Notes: generated from the sequence alone by a model not told the origin. Positions 1 through 8,366 are shown, counted from the stretch's first letter. The stretch is DNA of 63,565 bases from an uncultured Francisellaceae bacterium (GCA_945956915.1 CAMFJH010000010.1:1-63565); one strand, 5' to 3'. A program made the numbers and translations.

Positions 1-12
1 TAGTTTCCTTAG

Positions 13-234
13 CAGCATTTTACCTTAATTTATATTTTTGAGACAGCTTCTAATATAAGTTTTATTGGCGTACACGATGCCCGAATAGTGAAAAAATACC
101 CCAATTTTTATGAAACATTAGGAAAGTTCCAATTTCATTATTTAGAGAATTATTTTACCTGATTAAGCGATGAAGCTGCTAAACGAGAAATAACGAACAT
201 GGAAAAGGTGACTGTCGACGATAAAGCCAGCTGA
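13..234 (+). pseudogene. decayed coding remnant, unknown
   Basis: One plus-strand frame reads like protein (a segment FIGVHDARIVKKYPNF, then LSDEAAKREITNMEKV) from about 13 to a TGA at 232-234, but is interrupted by an in-frame TGA at 160-162. There is no start codon with a ribosome binding site. I do not recognise the family. It is best read as a leftover of a broken gene at the left edge of an old integrated element. It could also be chance; nothing else is seen between it and the gene at 439. Confidence 0.25.
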
Positions 235-438
235 GCATAATCTAAAGAATTATCTCACAAACTTTTTTTGCATAAAAATTTCCTTATTATTTTATTAGAG
301 ATCGCATAGAAAATTTTTTTGTAATTTACTTGTATACTTCGCCTTTTTGTTCTACAATTATTTCCGTAATACTTAACATTTCGTGTTTCTTGATAATCCG
401 AAATATTAATCCAGCAGGGAATCTTTAAAGGAGCTTTC

Positions 439-759
439 ATGACATACTATATGAATTCAAAGGATTTAGATGAACTAAAAAAAATTGAAGAGATTGTTAA
501 CAGAGCACAAACCCCTAATCAAAAACTAAAAGAAGATATTTTAAGAAAAGTACACAATAATTACAATTACCATAACCCTGAATCAGAAACATTATTTATC
601 AATATTGAAACTTTGCTTCACAAGCTTGATTCAAACTTTAGGCTTAAAATCACCTTTAATGGAATACAATCTTTTTCAGAAAGTGAAAAAAATGAATATC
701 ATGAAACATTTGATGAGCTTAATGCATTACTTGAAAAATTAGCAATGCATAAAATCTAA
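439..759 (+). CDS. small hypothetical protein (106 aa)
   Basis: Not recognised. A hydrophilic, Lys/Glu/Asn-rich, probably helical protein with no membrane segment or signal peptide. The start is supported by AAAGGAG about 7 bases upstream of ATG. It lies 35 bases upstream of, and on the same strand as, the HEPN-like gene at 795, so the two are probably co-transcribed. That arrangement would suit a small partner such as an antitoxin, but this is inference from position only. Confidence 0.6.
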   Translation: MTYYMNSKDLDELKKIEEIVNRAQTPNQKLKEDILRKVHNNYNYHNPESETLFINIETLLHKLDSNFRLKITFNGIQSFSESEKNEYHETFDELNALLEKLAMHKI

Positions 760-794
760 TGCTCAATTTTTTTATTATTGAAAGGATTTACTGA

Positions 795-1304
795 ATGGAT
801 GAAATTTCAATAGATAAAACAGGCACTTTTTCTGAAGCAATTGGATTTGTTGTTATGCAAAATGCTTATTTAGAAAATGAAGTTACATTGTTTCAGAAGA
901 ATGTAGAAAGCTTTATTGAACTTGAAAATTCTAAAAAATGGCGCCTAAAACCTAAGCTGGAAAATATAACTAAAAAAATTAAACAATCATTTAATGATGT
1001 AACCTATGCTGGAAAAGATTTAGATAAAGAGTCTGTTTTAGATTTATTAATAAAAATAATTAAAGTTGTTGATGAAAGAAATGATATTTCTCATGCTGCA
1101 TTTAAGAAAGATGCCAAAGGTATAATTTTTAAATGCGATCTAAGTACAAAAACAGAAACAGAGATCTCTAAAGAAGAGATTTTTGATATAGCTTATCGAA
1201 TCACTGAGTTAAAAGCAAAGCTTGCCAGTTTGAGGATCAAAAAAATGATACTCTATGGATTTATTACAATTGAATTAGAAAATTTTAAGATGGCATTCCC
1301 GTAA
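795..1304 (+). CDS. HEPN-like helical protein (169 aa), possible toxin or RNase-related
   Basis: An all-helical soluble protein. Around residues 95-101 it carries DERNDISHA, which matches the short R-x4-H signature of HEPN-superfamily proteins (Arg followed by a polar residue, then His). In that family the motif can be an RNase active site, often in toxins or abortive-infection proteins; some HEPN proteins are only structural. AAAGGA lies upstream of the ATG. The gene follows the 106-aa gene closely, giving a two-gene unit. The rest of the sequence is not recognised and a single short motif is weak evidence, so the HEPN assignment is tentative. Confidence 0.55.
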   Translation: MDEISIDKTGTFSEAIGFVVMQNAYLENEVTLFQKNVESFIELENSKKWRLKPKLENITKKIKQSFNDVTYAGKDLDKESVLDLLIKIIKVVDERNDISHAAFKKDAKGIIFKCDLSTKTETEISKEEIFDIAYRITELKAKLASLRIKKMILYGFITIELENFKMAFP

Positions 1305-1455
1305 AGTGGCATTTTTGTGCAATATAGTTGCATGACACAATATAACTCTATAGCTCTATTCTTCAAAACTAACTTCCAACTTTAATTTTAGTTAAAAAAA
1401 TTACTCAATATTGTACGCATTTTTCTAAAAATCTTCAAAATACACTTTATTCAAA

Positions 1456-1640
1456 AAAACGACAACCTGTTGACGGTTTCTTTGCTTAATCTGAGCATAC
1501 CTTACAAGTGAAACAAGGAAACTGTTATGACAATGCAAGATTACGTATCAGCGCACGATCGAAAGCAGCAATTGGCTCCCAAATCAATGCCTTTAGGACA
1601 ACGTTTATCTATAGTAAAAACGATAAAAAAATCATCAAAT
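1456..1640 (+). pseudogene. remnant A: degenerate terminator plus fragment of a small element gene
   Basis: Positions 1456-1484 look like a damaged version of the perfect terminator at 49461-49487 (AAACGACAA, loop, then an imperfect return arm and a T-run). Just after it, 1495-1620 resembles 2405-2545: both contain TACCTTACAA, then GAAACTGTT.ATGACAATGCAAG, and encode related stretches (HDRKQQLAPKSMPLGQRL here, HEQMEKLELKPIGLLQHL there). An open stretch from a GTG at 1508 in another frame looks spurious. I read the block as a decayed copy of the gene that precedes csrA in remnant B. Confidence 0.35.
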
Positions 1641-1753
1641 ATATTTGGAGAACATTCTTAATATTCATAATATGCTCAACAACGATATGGATCTTGGATA
1701 AGGGCTACCTTGGAACTAAAGCAGCGTATTATTATTAAAAAATTTTTTATAAA

Positions 1754-2395
1754 ATGTTTAAGCAACAAAATCAATTTACCGAAGAAGTAACAATTGATTT
1801 AGAAAAGGATTTTGAATTTACAAAAAATGGCCCCTTCCTAAATAAATGTTTGCATGAATTTGAATGGATGAGCGGGTATGAATGGAAAAGAAAAGATAAT
1901 CCAAAAAAGCAATCCGGGCTAAAAACTGAAACCTCTATTAATCCTTTTAAGGATTATAAATTAAATATTATTTTAAAAGAACTATCGCTGACAATCCCTA
2001 ATATAAAAAACATTCGCATACGTTTTAAAGACTATCTAGCAAAATACGGTCCGAATGAAAATCCTAAAGCTCATGGTCTAGATTCGATAGACATACTTTT
2101 ATCTTTACCAGAGCCATTTTTAAAAAATGGACATGTCTTAATAGACTATGATTTTGCTTTTGCTCAACATCAACAGTTGTTTGATATGTTTGTCAAAGCT
2201 GGATTTTTAAAAGATGTGGATATAAAAAAAGAAAAGAATCATTGGGTAGATCATCAGATGGATATAAGCAAAGCAAAAAACTCAATACTAACCCATAAAT
2301 ATTGGGTTAAAGAAGGATTCATTTTTCGTTTAAAACTGGAGAGGGAGGGGATTAAATTAGTACATAGCATTGAAATTGCTGCATATCCTTGGTAA
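1754..2395 (+). CDS. hypothetical protein (213 aa)
   Basis: Not recognised. A charged soluble protein with mixed helix and strand character and no signal peptide or membrane segment. There is no convincing Shine-Dalgarno sequence before the ATG at 1754; the upstream bases are almost all A/T. It sits between two related decayed fragments (1495-1640 and 2405-2560), so it is probably cargo of the older left-hand element. The uninterrupted 213 codons with ordinary composition support a real gene. Confidence 0.55.
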   Translation: MFKQQNQFTEEVTIDLEKDFEFTKNGPFLNKCLHEFEWMSGYEWKRKDNPKKQSGLKTETSINPFKDYKLNIILKELSLTIPNIKNIRIRFKDYLAKYGPNENPKAHGLDSIDILLSLPEPFLKNGHVLIDYDFAFAQHQQLFDMFVKAGFLKDVDIKKEKNHWVDHQMDISKAKNSILTHKYWVKEGFIFRLKLEREGIKLVHSIEIAAYPW

Positions 2396-2404
2396 TCGAC
2401 TCCT

Positions 2405-2559
2405 GATCTGAATGTACCTTACAAACGAAATGAGAAACTGTTTATGACAATGCAAGTCTACATATCATTCACGAGCAAATGGAGAAATTGGAACTTAAAC
2501 CAATAGGTTTATTGCAACATTTATTCAACATTTTCAAACGAAAACTTAAACCTATTTAG
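2405..2559 (+). pseudogene. remnant B: 3' part of a small gene upstream of csrA
   Basis: A plus-strand frame ending with TAG at about 2557-2559 reads ASLHIIHEQMEKLELKP and then GLLQHLFNIFKRKLKPI, immediately before the GGAGG of the csrA remnant. It shares nucleotide and protein similarity with remnant A near 1500. No intact start is visible. The intact module at the right end of the 47-kb element has no matching gene before csrA, so this gene was lost there or came only with the left element. Confidence 0.35.
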
Positions 2560-2570
2560 GAGGACTCACC

Positions 2571-2730
2571 ATGTTAATTTTACAACGTCACCCAGGGGAT
2601 AGGAAACGACATCCAAATAGTCGTACTCGGGCAATCAAAAGGACTCACTCGTATAGGCATTAATGCACCTCCTAAATGCACCATTCTGCGTGAAGAAATA
2701 ATGTTCAAGCAAAAGGACTCGAAACGATGA
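2571..2730 (+). pseudogene. csrA: csrA-like gene with internal deletion
   Basis: Begins with ATG after AGGAGG and encodes MLILQRHPGD, the normal CsrA start, then leaves frame. From about codon 12 another frame continues with IGNDIQIVVLGQSKGLTRIG, then INAPPKCTILREEI, which is the rest of a CsrA protein. Compared with the intact copy at 49530 there is a net loss of about 11 bases, near a spot where the intact copy has two CCAGGT repeats that could have recombined. The end overlaps the ATG of the following excisionase-like gene as ATGA, as in an operon. Confidence 0.8.
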
Positions 2731-3098
2731 GTGAGTTATTACCTAGACTCATTCGATTAAAAGATGCCCCTGCTTATGTAGGCATGGATCGCAATCGTTT
2801 TAATAGAGAGGTTAGACCTACAGTAACTGAAATCCCTATAGGGATACAAGGTATCGCCTTTGACAGACTTGACTTAGACGCCTGGGTACAGCAATATAAA
2901 ACCCGTAACGGTCGTCCGTCAGGTACCAACTCTAGGAGTACGGAACCATGGGACGCACAATATCGTCAGGCCTCGTCAAGCGGGGCCAATACTGGCACAT
3001 TAGGAAGCAAATTCTCGGTAAACGACTTCGAGAAAGCACTGGCGCTGAGTCACTCTACGAAGCCGAAGTCTATCTTGCACGTCGCATCGAGGAGATAA
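2727..3098 (+). CDS. AlpA/excisionase-like DNA-binding protein, left copy (123 aa)
   Basis: The N-terminal half (LPRLIRLKDAPAYVGMDRN, then LDLDAWVQQY near residues 50-60) has the layout of MerR/AlpA-type excisionase helix-turn-helix proteins, which bend attachment-site DNA and steer integrase towards excision. It is about 80% identical in its first 70 residues to the gene at 49696. The last 151 bases overlap the integrase start at 2948 in a different frame; this overlap has exactly the same length in the right copy. Intact itself, but flanked by a broken csrA and a broken integrase, so its element can no longer move on its own. Confidence 0.75.
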   Translation: MSELLPRLIRLKDAPAYVGMDRNRFNREVRPTVTEIPIGIQGIAFDRLDLDAWVQQYKTRNGRPSGTNSRSTEPWDAQYRQASSSGANTGTLGSKFSVNDFEKALALSHSTKPKSILHVASRR

Positions 3099-4118
3099 GG
3101 CAAGCCATCGTTTATGGTGTAAGACCTAAACGAACCTTTAAGGAGGCGGCAACAAAATACTTGCTTGAAAATCAACATAAAGCAAGTATTGCTGATGATG
3201 CTGACCACCTTAAATTGCTTTGTGCTTTTATAGGAAATTTGACATTGGAACAAGTGCATAATGGAACACTGCTGCCTTTTGTGAACGCTAGGCAAGCTAT
3301 TGGTCGTAAGACAAAGACGATCAATAATGCTTTAGAAGTTGTGAGGCATATTTTAAATTTGGCAACCAATCAGTGGATTGATGAAAATGGTTTAACGTGG
3401 ATGCAGGCAACATCCCAAGTTAAATTATTGCCAGTACATGATGCACGGGATCCATACCCACTTTCTTGGGATGAGCAGGTTTTATTATTTAATAAATTAC
3501 CAGAGCATTTAAGGCTGATGGCAATTTTTAAAGTAAATACTGGCTGCCGTGAACAAGAAGTCTGTCAATTACGATGGCAATGGGAAATGCAAATACCCGA
3601 GTTGAATACCAGCGTGTTTATTATTCCAAGCCACATTGTTAAGCAAGGTAAACGCAAACAATTGGTCAAGAATGGTGATGATCGCTTAGTCGTACTGAAT
3701 GATGCTGCGAGAGCAGTCTTAGAGAAGGTACGAGGTTTAAACAAGGACTATGTATTCTCATACCAATCTAAACCACTGGTACGAATGAATAATTCAGCTT
3801 GGTCTAGGGCTAGAACAGCAGCTGGCTTAGCTCAAGTAAGGATCCATGATCTCAAACACACATTTGGGCGGCGCTTACGTTCCGCTGGTGTGTGAAGATA
3901 GACAAGACTTACTGGGGCACCGCTCGGGTCGCATTACTACCCACTATTCAGCAGCAGAATTACACAACTTGATTGAAGCAGCAAACAAGGTTTGTGATCG
4001 CTTCCGTCAAGGGCCTGGATTAACGCTACTGAAGATTAATCGAGATGACAAAAGAGATGAGTTAGTTGAACGCAATGTCACAAAAGTGACACAAGCCAAA
4101 ATTTCGTCAATTGGTTAG
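2948..4118 (+). pseudogene. tyrosine integrase, frameshifted left copy
   Basis: Encodes a phage-type tyrosine recombinase very similar to the intact 390-aa integrase at 49917. The first part (315 codons) contains the SAM-like core-binding region, the catalytic Arg in NTGCREQEV, and HDLKHTFGRR. At about 3891 a net loss of 5 bases relative to the intact copy (GGTGTGTGAAG against GGTGTAAGTTATGAAG) creates a stop. The continuation, including the nucleophile region THYSAAEL, is in another frame to 4118. The protein therefore loses its catalytic tyrosine and is almost certainly dead. It lies next to the tRNA-Arg fragment at 4165, as expected for the right end of an element in that site. Confidence 0.9.
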
Positions 4119-4164
4119 CTGTTTGAATATCTCTGTAACGCGTTGATTTTGTTGAAGTTTATTG

Positions 4165-4211
4165 GCGCGCCCGGAGAGATTCGAACTCCCGACCACCTGG
4201 TTCGAAGCCAG
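4165..4211 (-). other. attL: partial tRNA-Arg 3' end
   Basis: This stretch is the 3' part of a tRNA-Arg gene on the minus strand (anticodon loop, T arm and acceptor strand) without the 5' half. The 24 bases at 4188-4211 are identical to 51158-51181 inside the intact tRNA-Arg. The T-arm part differs at a few bases, so it came from a slightly different tRNA copy. It marks the left boundary of the 47-kb element and at the same time the right boundary of the older element whose integrase ends at 4118. Confidence 0.85.
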
Positions 4212-4273
4212 CAAATCCTACTGCACATCGTTGATTTTATTGGTAATTTTAACTGTCGGGCCCGCTACAAATG

Positions 4274-4324
4274 CCCCACAATGCACTACTCTGCACAGCT
4301 AATCCCCGCAAAATCCCCACAATG
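4274..4324 (+). repeat. CCCCACAA direct repeats, candidate integrase arm sites (left end)
   Basis: Three related 10-mers follow attL: CCCCACAATG (4274), CCCCGCAAAA (4304) and CCCCACAATG (4315), the last two spaced 11 bases apart. The right end of the element has CCCCACAAAA (51047) and CCCCACAATC (51058) with the same 11-base spacing; the 20-base pair differs at one position between the ends. Repeats at both ends near the core site are typical of arm-type binding sites of tyrosine integrases. At the right end they also encode the C-terminus of the integrase, so shared coding ancestry is an alternative. Confidence 0.45.
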
Positions 4325-4432
4325 AATTTTATAATATCCATCCCTCCACCAGCGATAATATTTGTTGATTGAGTTAGTACATACCTCTTACATTAAAGAA
4401 GATTACCTCTAATTGTGCGGCGAATAGCATCC

Positions 4433-4503
4433 TTAATCACCGCAGAATAAAATAGTAATTAAATTTGTATTTGCGGTGAATAAAAGCTATAATCACCGCA
4501 AAT
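4433..4503. promoter_or_regulatory. inverted repeat operator upstream of fic
   Basis: A perfect 11-base inverted repeat, ATTTGCGGTGA at 4469-4479 and TCACCGCAAAT at 4493-4503, with a 13-base spacer. A third half-site, TCACCGCAG, lies at about 4435-4443. It ends about 18 bases before the fic ATG and overlaps the promoter region. The encoded Fic protein has a C-terminal winged-helix region, so it may bind here and control its own expression. Confidence 0.65.
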
Positions 4504-4521
4504 ACGGCGGAGATTAATATT

Positions 4522-5637
4522 ATGTGGATATACCAACATCAAGATTGGCCAAACTTTCGATGGAATGATCAACGCCTGGCTTCTAAACTAGCTGAGCTTC
4601 GGTACCAGCAAGGTCGTTTATTGGGCAGAATGGCAGGTTTAGGTTTTGATTTTAGACGTGAAGCCAGCCTTGTTACATTAACTAGCGATGTAGTGAAATC
4701 TTCTGCCATCGAAGGAGAAAACCTTAATCCTGAGGAGGTACGTTCCTCCATCGCACGTCGTTTAGGAATGAATATTGCAGGGCTGATACCTGCTAGTCGT
4801 GATGTAGAAGGTATTGTGGAAATAATGCTTGACGCTACGCAGTCATTTTCTAAACCCTTAACACAGAAGCGTTTATTTGACTGGCACGCGGCCTTATTTC
4901 CTACAGGACGTAGCGGAATGCATTCAATTACTGTTGGAAACTGGCGTAACAGCGCTAATGGACCTATGCGGGTTATCTCTGGCCCAATTGGACGAGAGAC
5001 AGTTCACTTTGAAGCACCAAGCGCAGACAAACTTGAACATGAAATGAAATCCTTCCTTGCCTGGTTTGAAAAACAAAACAATATCGATCCTGTTTTAAAA
5101 GTAGGGATAGCTCATCTTTGGTTTGTCACTATTCATCCCTTTGAAGATGGAAATGGCCGCATCGCTAGAACCATTGCTGATATGGCGTTGGCACGGGCAG
5201 ACAATATATCAGATCGTTTTTATAGTCTTTCTACACAATTTGCAGCTGAGCGGAAAGATTATTACAACCAATTAGAAAGACAGCAACGTAATACACTAGA
5301 CATTACTGCTTGGTTAGAATGGTTTTTAGATTGTCTCGGCCGTGCCATTGCTAATGCGGAAGTTATATTGAGCAAAGTACTTTATAAAGCTCAGCTTTGG
5401 GAAAAAATTAATCAAAATCCCGTTAATGAACGACAGCGCCTTATCATTAACCGCATGCTAGATGAAAATTTTGAAGGGTATATGAACACATCAAAATATG
5501 CTAAATTAGCTAAATGCTCGACAGATACAGCTCTCAGAGATATTCAGGATTTGATTATCAGAAAAATTTTCATACAAAACCCTGGGGGCGGGCGGAGTAC
5601 TAGCTACCGCTTACCAGAGGTATCTAGTGTTAACTAG
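4522..5637 (+). CDS. fic: Fic family protein (AMPylase-type) with C-terminal winged helix
   Basis: Fic enzymes transfer AMP, or other nucleotide parts, from a nucleotide to a hydroxyl group of a target protein. The full catalytic motif HPFEDGNGRIAR is at residues 204-215, with the catalytic His at 204. An N-terminal inhibitory motif of the S-x-x-x-E-G type (SSAIEG, residues 60-65) indicates a class II, self-inhibited Fic protein. Residues about 305-371 look like a winged helix (STDTALRDIQDL, then GGGRSTSYRL), the common architecture of 370-aa chromosomal Fic proteins. An inverted repeat lies directly upstream. First gene inside the left boundary of the element, on its own; probably cargo. No toxin or antitoxin partner is visible. 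Confidence 0.93.
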   Translation: MWIYQHQDWPNFRWNDQRLASKLAELRYQQGRLLGRMAGLGFDFRREASLVTLTSDVVKSSAIEGENLNPEEVRSSIARRLGMNIAGLIPASRDVEGIVEIMLDATQSFSKPLTQKRLFDWHAALFPTGRSGMHSITVGNWRNSANGPMRVISGPIGRETVHFEAPSADKLEHEMKSFLAWFEKQNNIDPVLKVGIAHLWFVTIHPFEDGNGRIARTIADMALARADNISDRFYSLSTQFAAERKDYYNQLERQQRNTLDITAWLEWFLDCLGRAIANAEVILSKVLYKAQLWEKINQNPVNERQRLIINRMLDENFEGYMNTSKYAKLAKCSTDTALRDIQDLIIRKIFIQNPGGGRSTSYRLPEVSSVN

Positions 5638-5738
5638 ATTACGCTCGGTAATTATTGTCGCTAATCAGTCGATTTTTATCATGCATATGCCATTCCATAT
5701 TCTTCTAAGATGAATATTTTCGGCAAAATTTCTATATA

Positions 5739-6275
5739 TTATGAAGACTTAAAGTAGCCAAGTAGGCTTATTGCCAAACCAATAATTCCCAATACATGTT
5801 GTAAAAACCATTCCCATATCTTGAAAAAAATGTTTTTATTTTTTTGCACGTCAGCTAAAATTGAACTTAGCTCATCATCAAATTTATCCCTAATATCTAA
5901 AAGTTTTTTAATAAAATTATTTTTAATTTTCTCACAAAGTTCGCTTTTATCATTATACGGTGTAAAAACAATTTCAGAACAACAATGATCTGCTTTCGAA
6001 TATAATATACTACGATTATTGTCAAGTTCTTTTTTAATTTTTTCAAACTCTAATTTTTCTTGTATGAGATACTCTGAGGTTAAAATTTTTATCTTGCTTT
6101 CAATTTCAAAAACAGAATTAAGGATATCTTTATATAAAGCCCGTAAATACGCCGTACTGTACCCCCAAGCCAAATGCCCTATACTGACATAATAAACTTC
6201 GCTTTTCTTCCATTTTTCCTCTATCATGTTATTAAACTCCTTTTCAACAAGTATTTTTATTTGACTGAATAACAT
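5739..6275 (-). CDS. hypothetical protein with C-terminal membrane segment (178 aa)
   Basis: Not recognised. The N-terminal 150 residues are helical and charged, with coiled-coil character (IQEKLEFEKIKKELDNN). Residues about 153-174 form a single hydrophobic segment (FLQHVLGIIGLAISLLGYF), which suggests a tail-anchored membrane protein facing the cytoplasm. It is transcribed away from the gene at 6626 and converges on fic. As cargo of a conjugative element it could act in defence or exclusion, but nothing in the sequence proves this. Confidence 0.6.
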   Translation of the reverse strand: MLFSQIKILVEKEFNNMIEEKWKKSEVYYVSIGHLAWGYSTAYLRALYKDILNSVFEIESKIKILTSEYLIQEKLEFEKIKKELDNNRSILYSKADHCCSEIVFTPYNDKSELCEKIKNNFIKKLLDIRDKFDDELSSILADVQKNKNIFFKIWEWFLQHVLGIIGLAISLLGYFKSS

Positions 6276-6625
6276 TTTGTGCTCCTAAAAATTTAATGAT
6301 AAACTATAATAAAACTACATCATATTGAACATATATGATTTTGCCTCACATTTCCCATTCCACGGATCAATTAGAAATTTTCTTGTTTTCAAGCATTTCC
6401 ATTAAAACTTTTAAAGTTTCCAGCTTCGATCTTGAGGCTTTTTCCTAAATAAAAATATTTTTCTTTCATGCTTACCAACTTTTTAAAGTAACTGTATTAC
6501 CGTCTTGCTAGTAAATCATATTTGTAATAAATTTAAAAAAAGAGGAGAATTACCTAAAAATAGCTGATTTAATCTTTTTAGTTTGTTAAATTACAAGAAT
6601 CTTATTAAATAAGGAGGATATTGAG
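6276..6625. other. intergenic region between divergent genes
   Basis: About 350 AT-rich bases holding the promoters of two divergent genes. A minus-strand stretch at about 6373-6450 reads ASRSKLETLKVLMEMLENKK and ends in a stop, which looks like a short leftover of a coding region. No RNA gene or clear operator is seen. Confidence 0.3.
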
Positions 6626-7351
6626 ATGGCACTAATGACAGGCGGTATCCTCTCAAGTTTTTTATTTAAAAACTCTAATATCCGTCCTACTTTTACCGAT
6701 CAAGATATTCGCTTATTAACTGAAAGCTTTAAGATCGAAGAAAACTTACATATTGATTTGCTAAATCAGTTAAATATTAATATAGACCATTGGATTTTTT
6801 GGAAAAGAACAAGTTTATCTAAACCTATAAAAAATCTGGTCATCACAGATTTAAATCAAATTAGAAAGTTCATTAAAGATAATATTAAACTTGTTAGCAG
6901 ATTAAAAGAAAATTTTAAATCCAATCATTTCGATTTTATATCACGTTTGCATTTAGAAAATTTTTTTAGTCCCTTGCATAAAGATAAGCTATTTTTTAAA
7001 AATGGGTTGCAAGAAATTCAAGAATATATAGATACTTTAGAAAGTACACTTAAAGAAATTTCAAGCGTTATATGTGGTAAACATTCTGCAAAGAAACAGG
7101 ACGGGCAGTTAGTTAATTTAATTAACTTTTTAATAGATATTTATCAAAATTTTAGCAAAAAAGAAGCAATAGCATATCCAACTGACGCGACAAAAAGTCC
7201 AGAAGACAAATCTGAATATAAAGGAGAGTTTTACAAATTTTGCAAAATTATAATTGATAAAATTAATGAAAATGGTGGGGGCATAAATTGTGAAATAGGA
7301 AGTATTATTTGTACGGAGCTAAAAAAAAGGAGGCGCAATTTTAAAAACTAA
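6626..7351 (+). CDS. hypothetical protein (241 aa)
   Basis: Not recognised. AAGGAGG lies 8 bases before the ATG, so the start is secure. Residues 1-15 are mildly hydrophobic but do not form a convincing signal peptide. The rest is helical, lysine-rich and soluble. It is alone on the plus strand between divergent and convergent neighbours in the cargo part of the element. Composition resembles the other AT-rich cargo genes rather than the transfer genes. Confidence 0.6.
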   Translation: MALMTGGILSSFLFKNSNIRPTFTDQDIRLLTESFKIEENLHIDLLNQLNINIDHWIFWKRTSLSKPIKNLVITDLNQIRKFIKDNIKLVSRLKENFKSNHFDFISRLHLENFFSPLHKDKLFFKNGLQEIQEYIDTLESTLKEISSVICGKHSAKKQDGQLVNLINFLIDIYQNFSKKEAIAYPTDATKSPEDKSEYKGEFYKFCKIIIDKINENGGGINCEIGSIICTELKKRRRNFKN

Positions 7352-7451
7352 AGCCCAAAATTCGGCCATTTCTGTTTATTTAACACAGCAGAACTATAAA
7401 AAAAAGAAATATTATTGAAACTGCTTTAGGATATTTAAAGTGAATGCTTTA

Positions 7452-8366
7452 TCAATCATTAAACAGCTCTCCCACCTCTTTAATATCAAAAATTCTTTCT
7501 GCCCATTCAAGCAATTGCTCTTTACTCCCATTCATGATTTGTTCACGGTCTTTCTCAAGGATCATCCCAAATTTTTTCTCCAGTAGTCTTATTAAAATCT
7601 TAGCTTCACCAATTTGCTCACCCTTTTTTTCTCCCATGCCATAATGAGAAGCTAGCATGCTCGCTTCATAATGCAGGTTTTCTTGGTAGCGCTCATAGGC
7701 TTGTCTATCTTCTTGACTTAATTTTAATATGTTAAGCTTCTCTGCGGCGCTGTGAATACCTTTTGCCTTAAATGTGGATTTGACTTGTTCATTTTTAAGA
7801 AAATACACCCATTCATCAAATTTATCCCGAATCCTTTCACGAAATTGATTGACCTTAATCACATAAAACTCTGGATAGATATCTGACGGGGTGTTCACAC
7901 CTAAACCATACAGGTTGCGTTCATTTTCATTTAACAGCAAGGTATCGTGGTTGTGACGACCTTTAAACACTGTACTTCCTTGGTAAATATAATCGTCGCC
8001 ATGGCCCATGTTAAAAAACACAATGGAAACGGAAATAACCTTACAAATATCTCTATACTGGCTTCCCTCTTGTAAATGCTCTGTAATGATTTTTGAGGTG
8101 CCATACAAAATACGGCTCAGATAATCCCATTGACTCGTGGTCTGGACCTCGATAATAATTTTTTCGTCTTTTTCATTTATAACCAATAAATCGACACGAT
8201 TAAATTTATCTTCACGGGTATTTTTATTACCCTCAGACTCTAGTATACTTTCAATACGTATATCTCTTTGAAGCAACTCAGACAAAAAGCCTTCTAGGAT
8301 ATCAAAATTGGCCTTGTTGCGAAGCAGATACTTAATCGCCCAATCAAAGCGAATTAACCTTGTCAT
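7452..8366 (-). CDS. Rpn-family PD-(D/E)XK nuclease (recombination-promoting nuclease/transposase-like)
   Basis: Rpn proteins are DNA nucleases of the PD-(D/E)XK fold, often labelled 'PD-(D/E)XK nuclease family transposase', which raise RecA-independent recombination. Features seen: the N-terminal LIRFDWAIKYLLRNKANFDIL block, the catalytic core RVDLLVINEKDEKIIIEVQ near residues 57-75 (Asp and Glu-x-Gln in place of Glu-x-Lys), and a C-terminal region with AERIFDIKEVGELF typical of the family. At 304 aa it has the usual length. Preceded by a palindrome and the ardA gene. Whether it moves DNA or acts as defence here is unknown. Confidence 0.85.
   Translation of the reverse strand: MTRLIRFDWAIKYLLRNKANFDILEGFLSELLQRDIRIESILESEGNKNTREDKFNRVDLLVINEKDEKIIIEVQTTSQWDYLSRILYGTSKIITEHLQEGSQYRDICKVISVSIVFFNMGHGDDYIYQGSTVFKGRHNHDTLLLNENERNLYGLGVNTPSDIYPEFYVIKVNQFRERIRDKFDEWVYFLKNEQVKSTFKAKGIHSAAEKLNILKLSQEDRQAYERYQENLHYEASMLASHYGMGEKKGEQIGEAKILIRLLEKKFGMILEKDREQIMNGSKEQLLEWAERIFDIKEVGELFND

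Noticed and set aside
255..440. 61-codon minus-strand frame
   Set aside because: No ribosome binding site; overlaps the promoter of the gene at 439.
1508..1738. 76-codon frame starting with GTG
   Set aside because: Lies over a decayed fragment whose better-supported reading frame is different.
4143..4325. Open frame of 60 codons containing GEIRTPDHLVRSQ
   Set aside because: This is the well-known false protein made by translating a tRNA gene end; the stretch is the attL tRNA-Arg fragment.
7452..8366. Rpn-like gene considered as an insertion sequence
   Set aside because: No terminal inverted repeats or target duplication; the family's 'transposase' label does not imply a mobile unit here.
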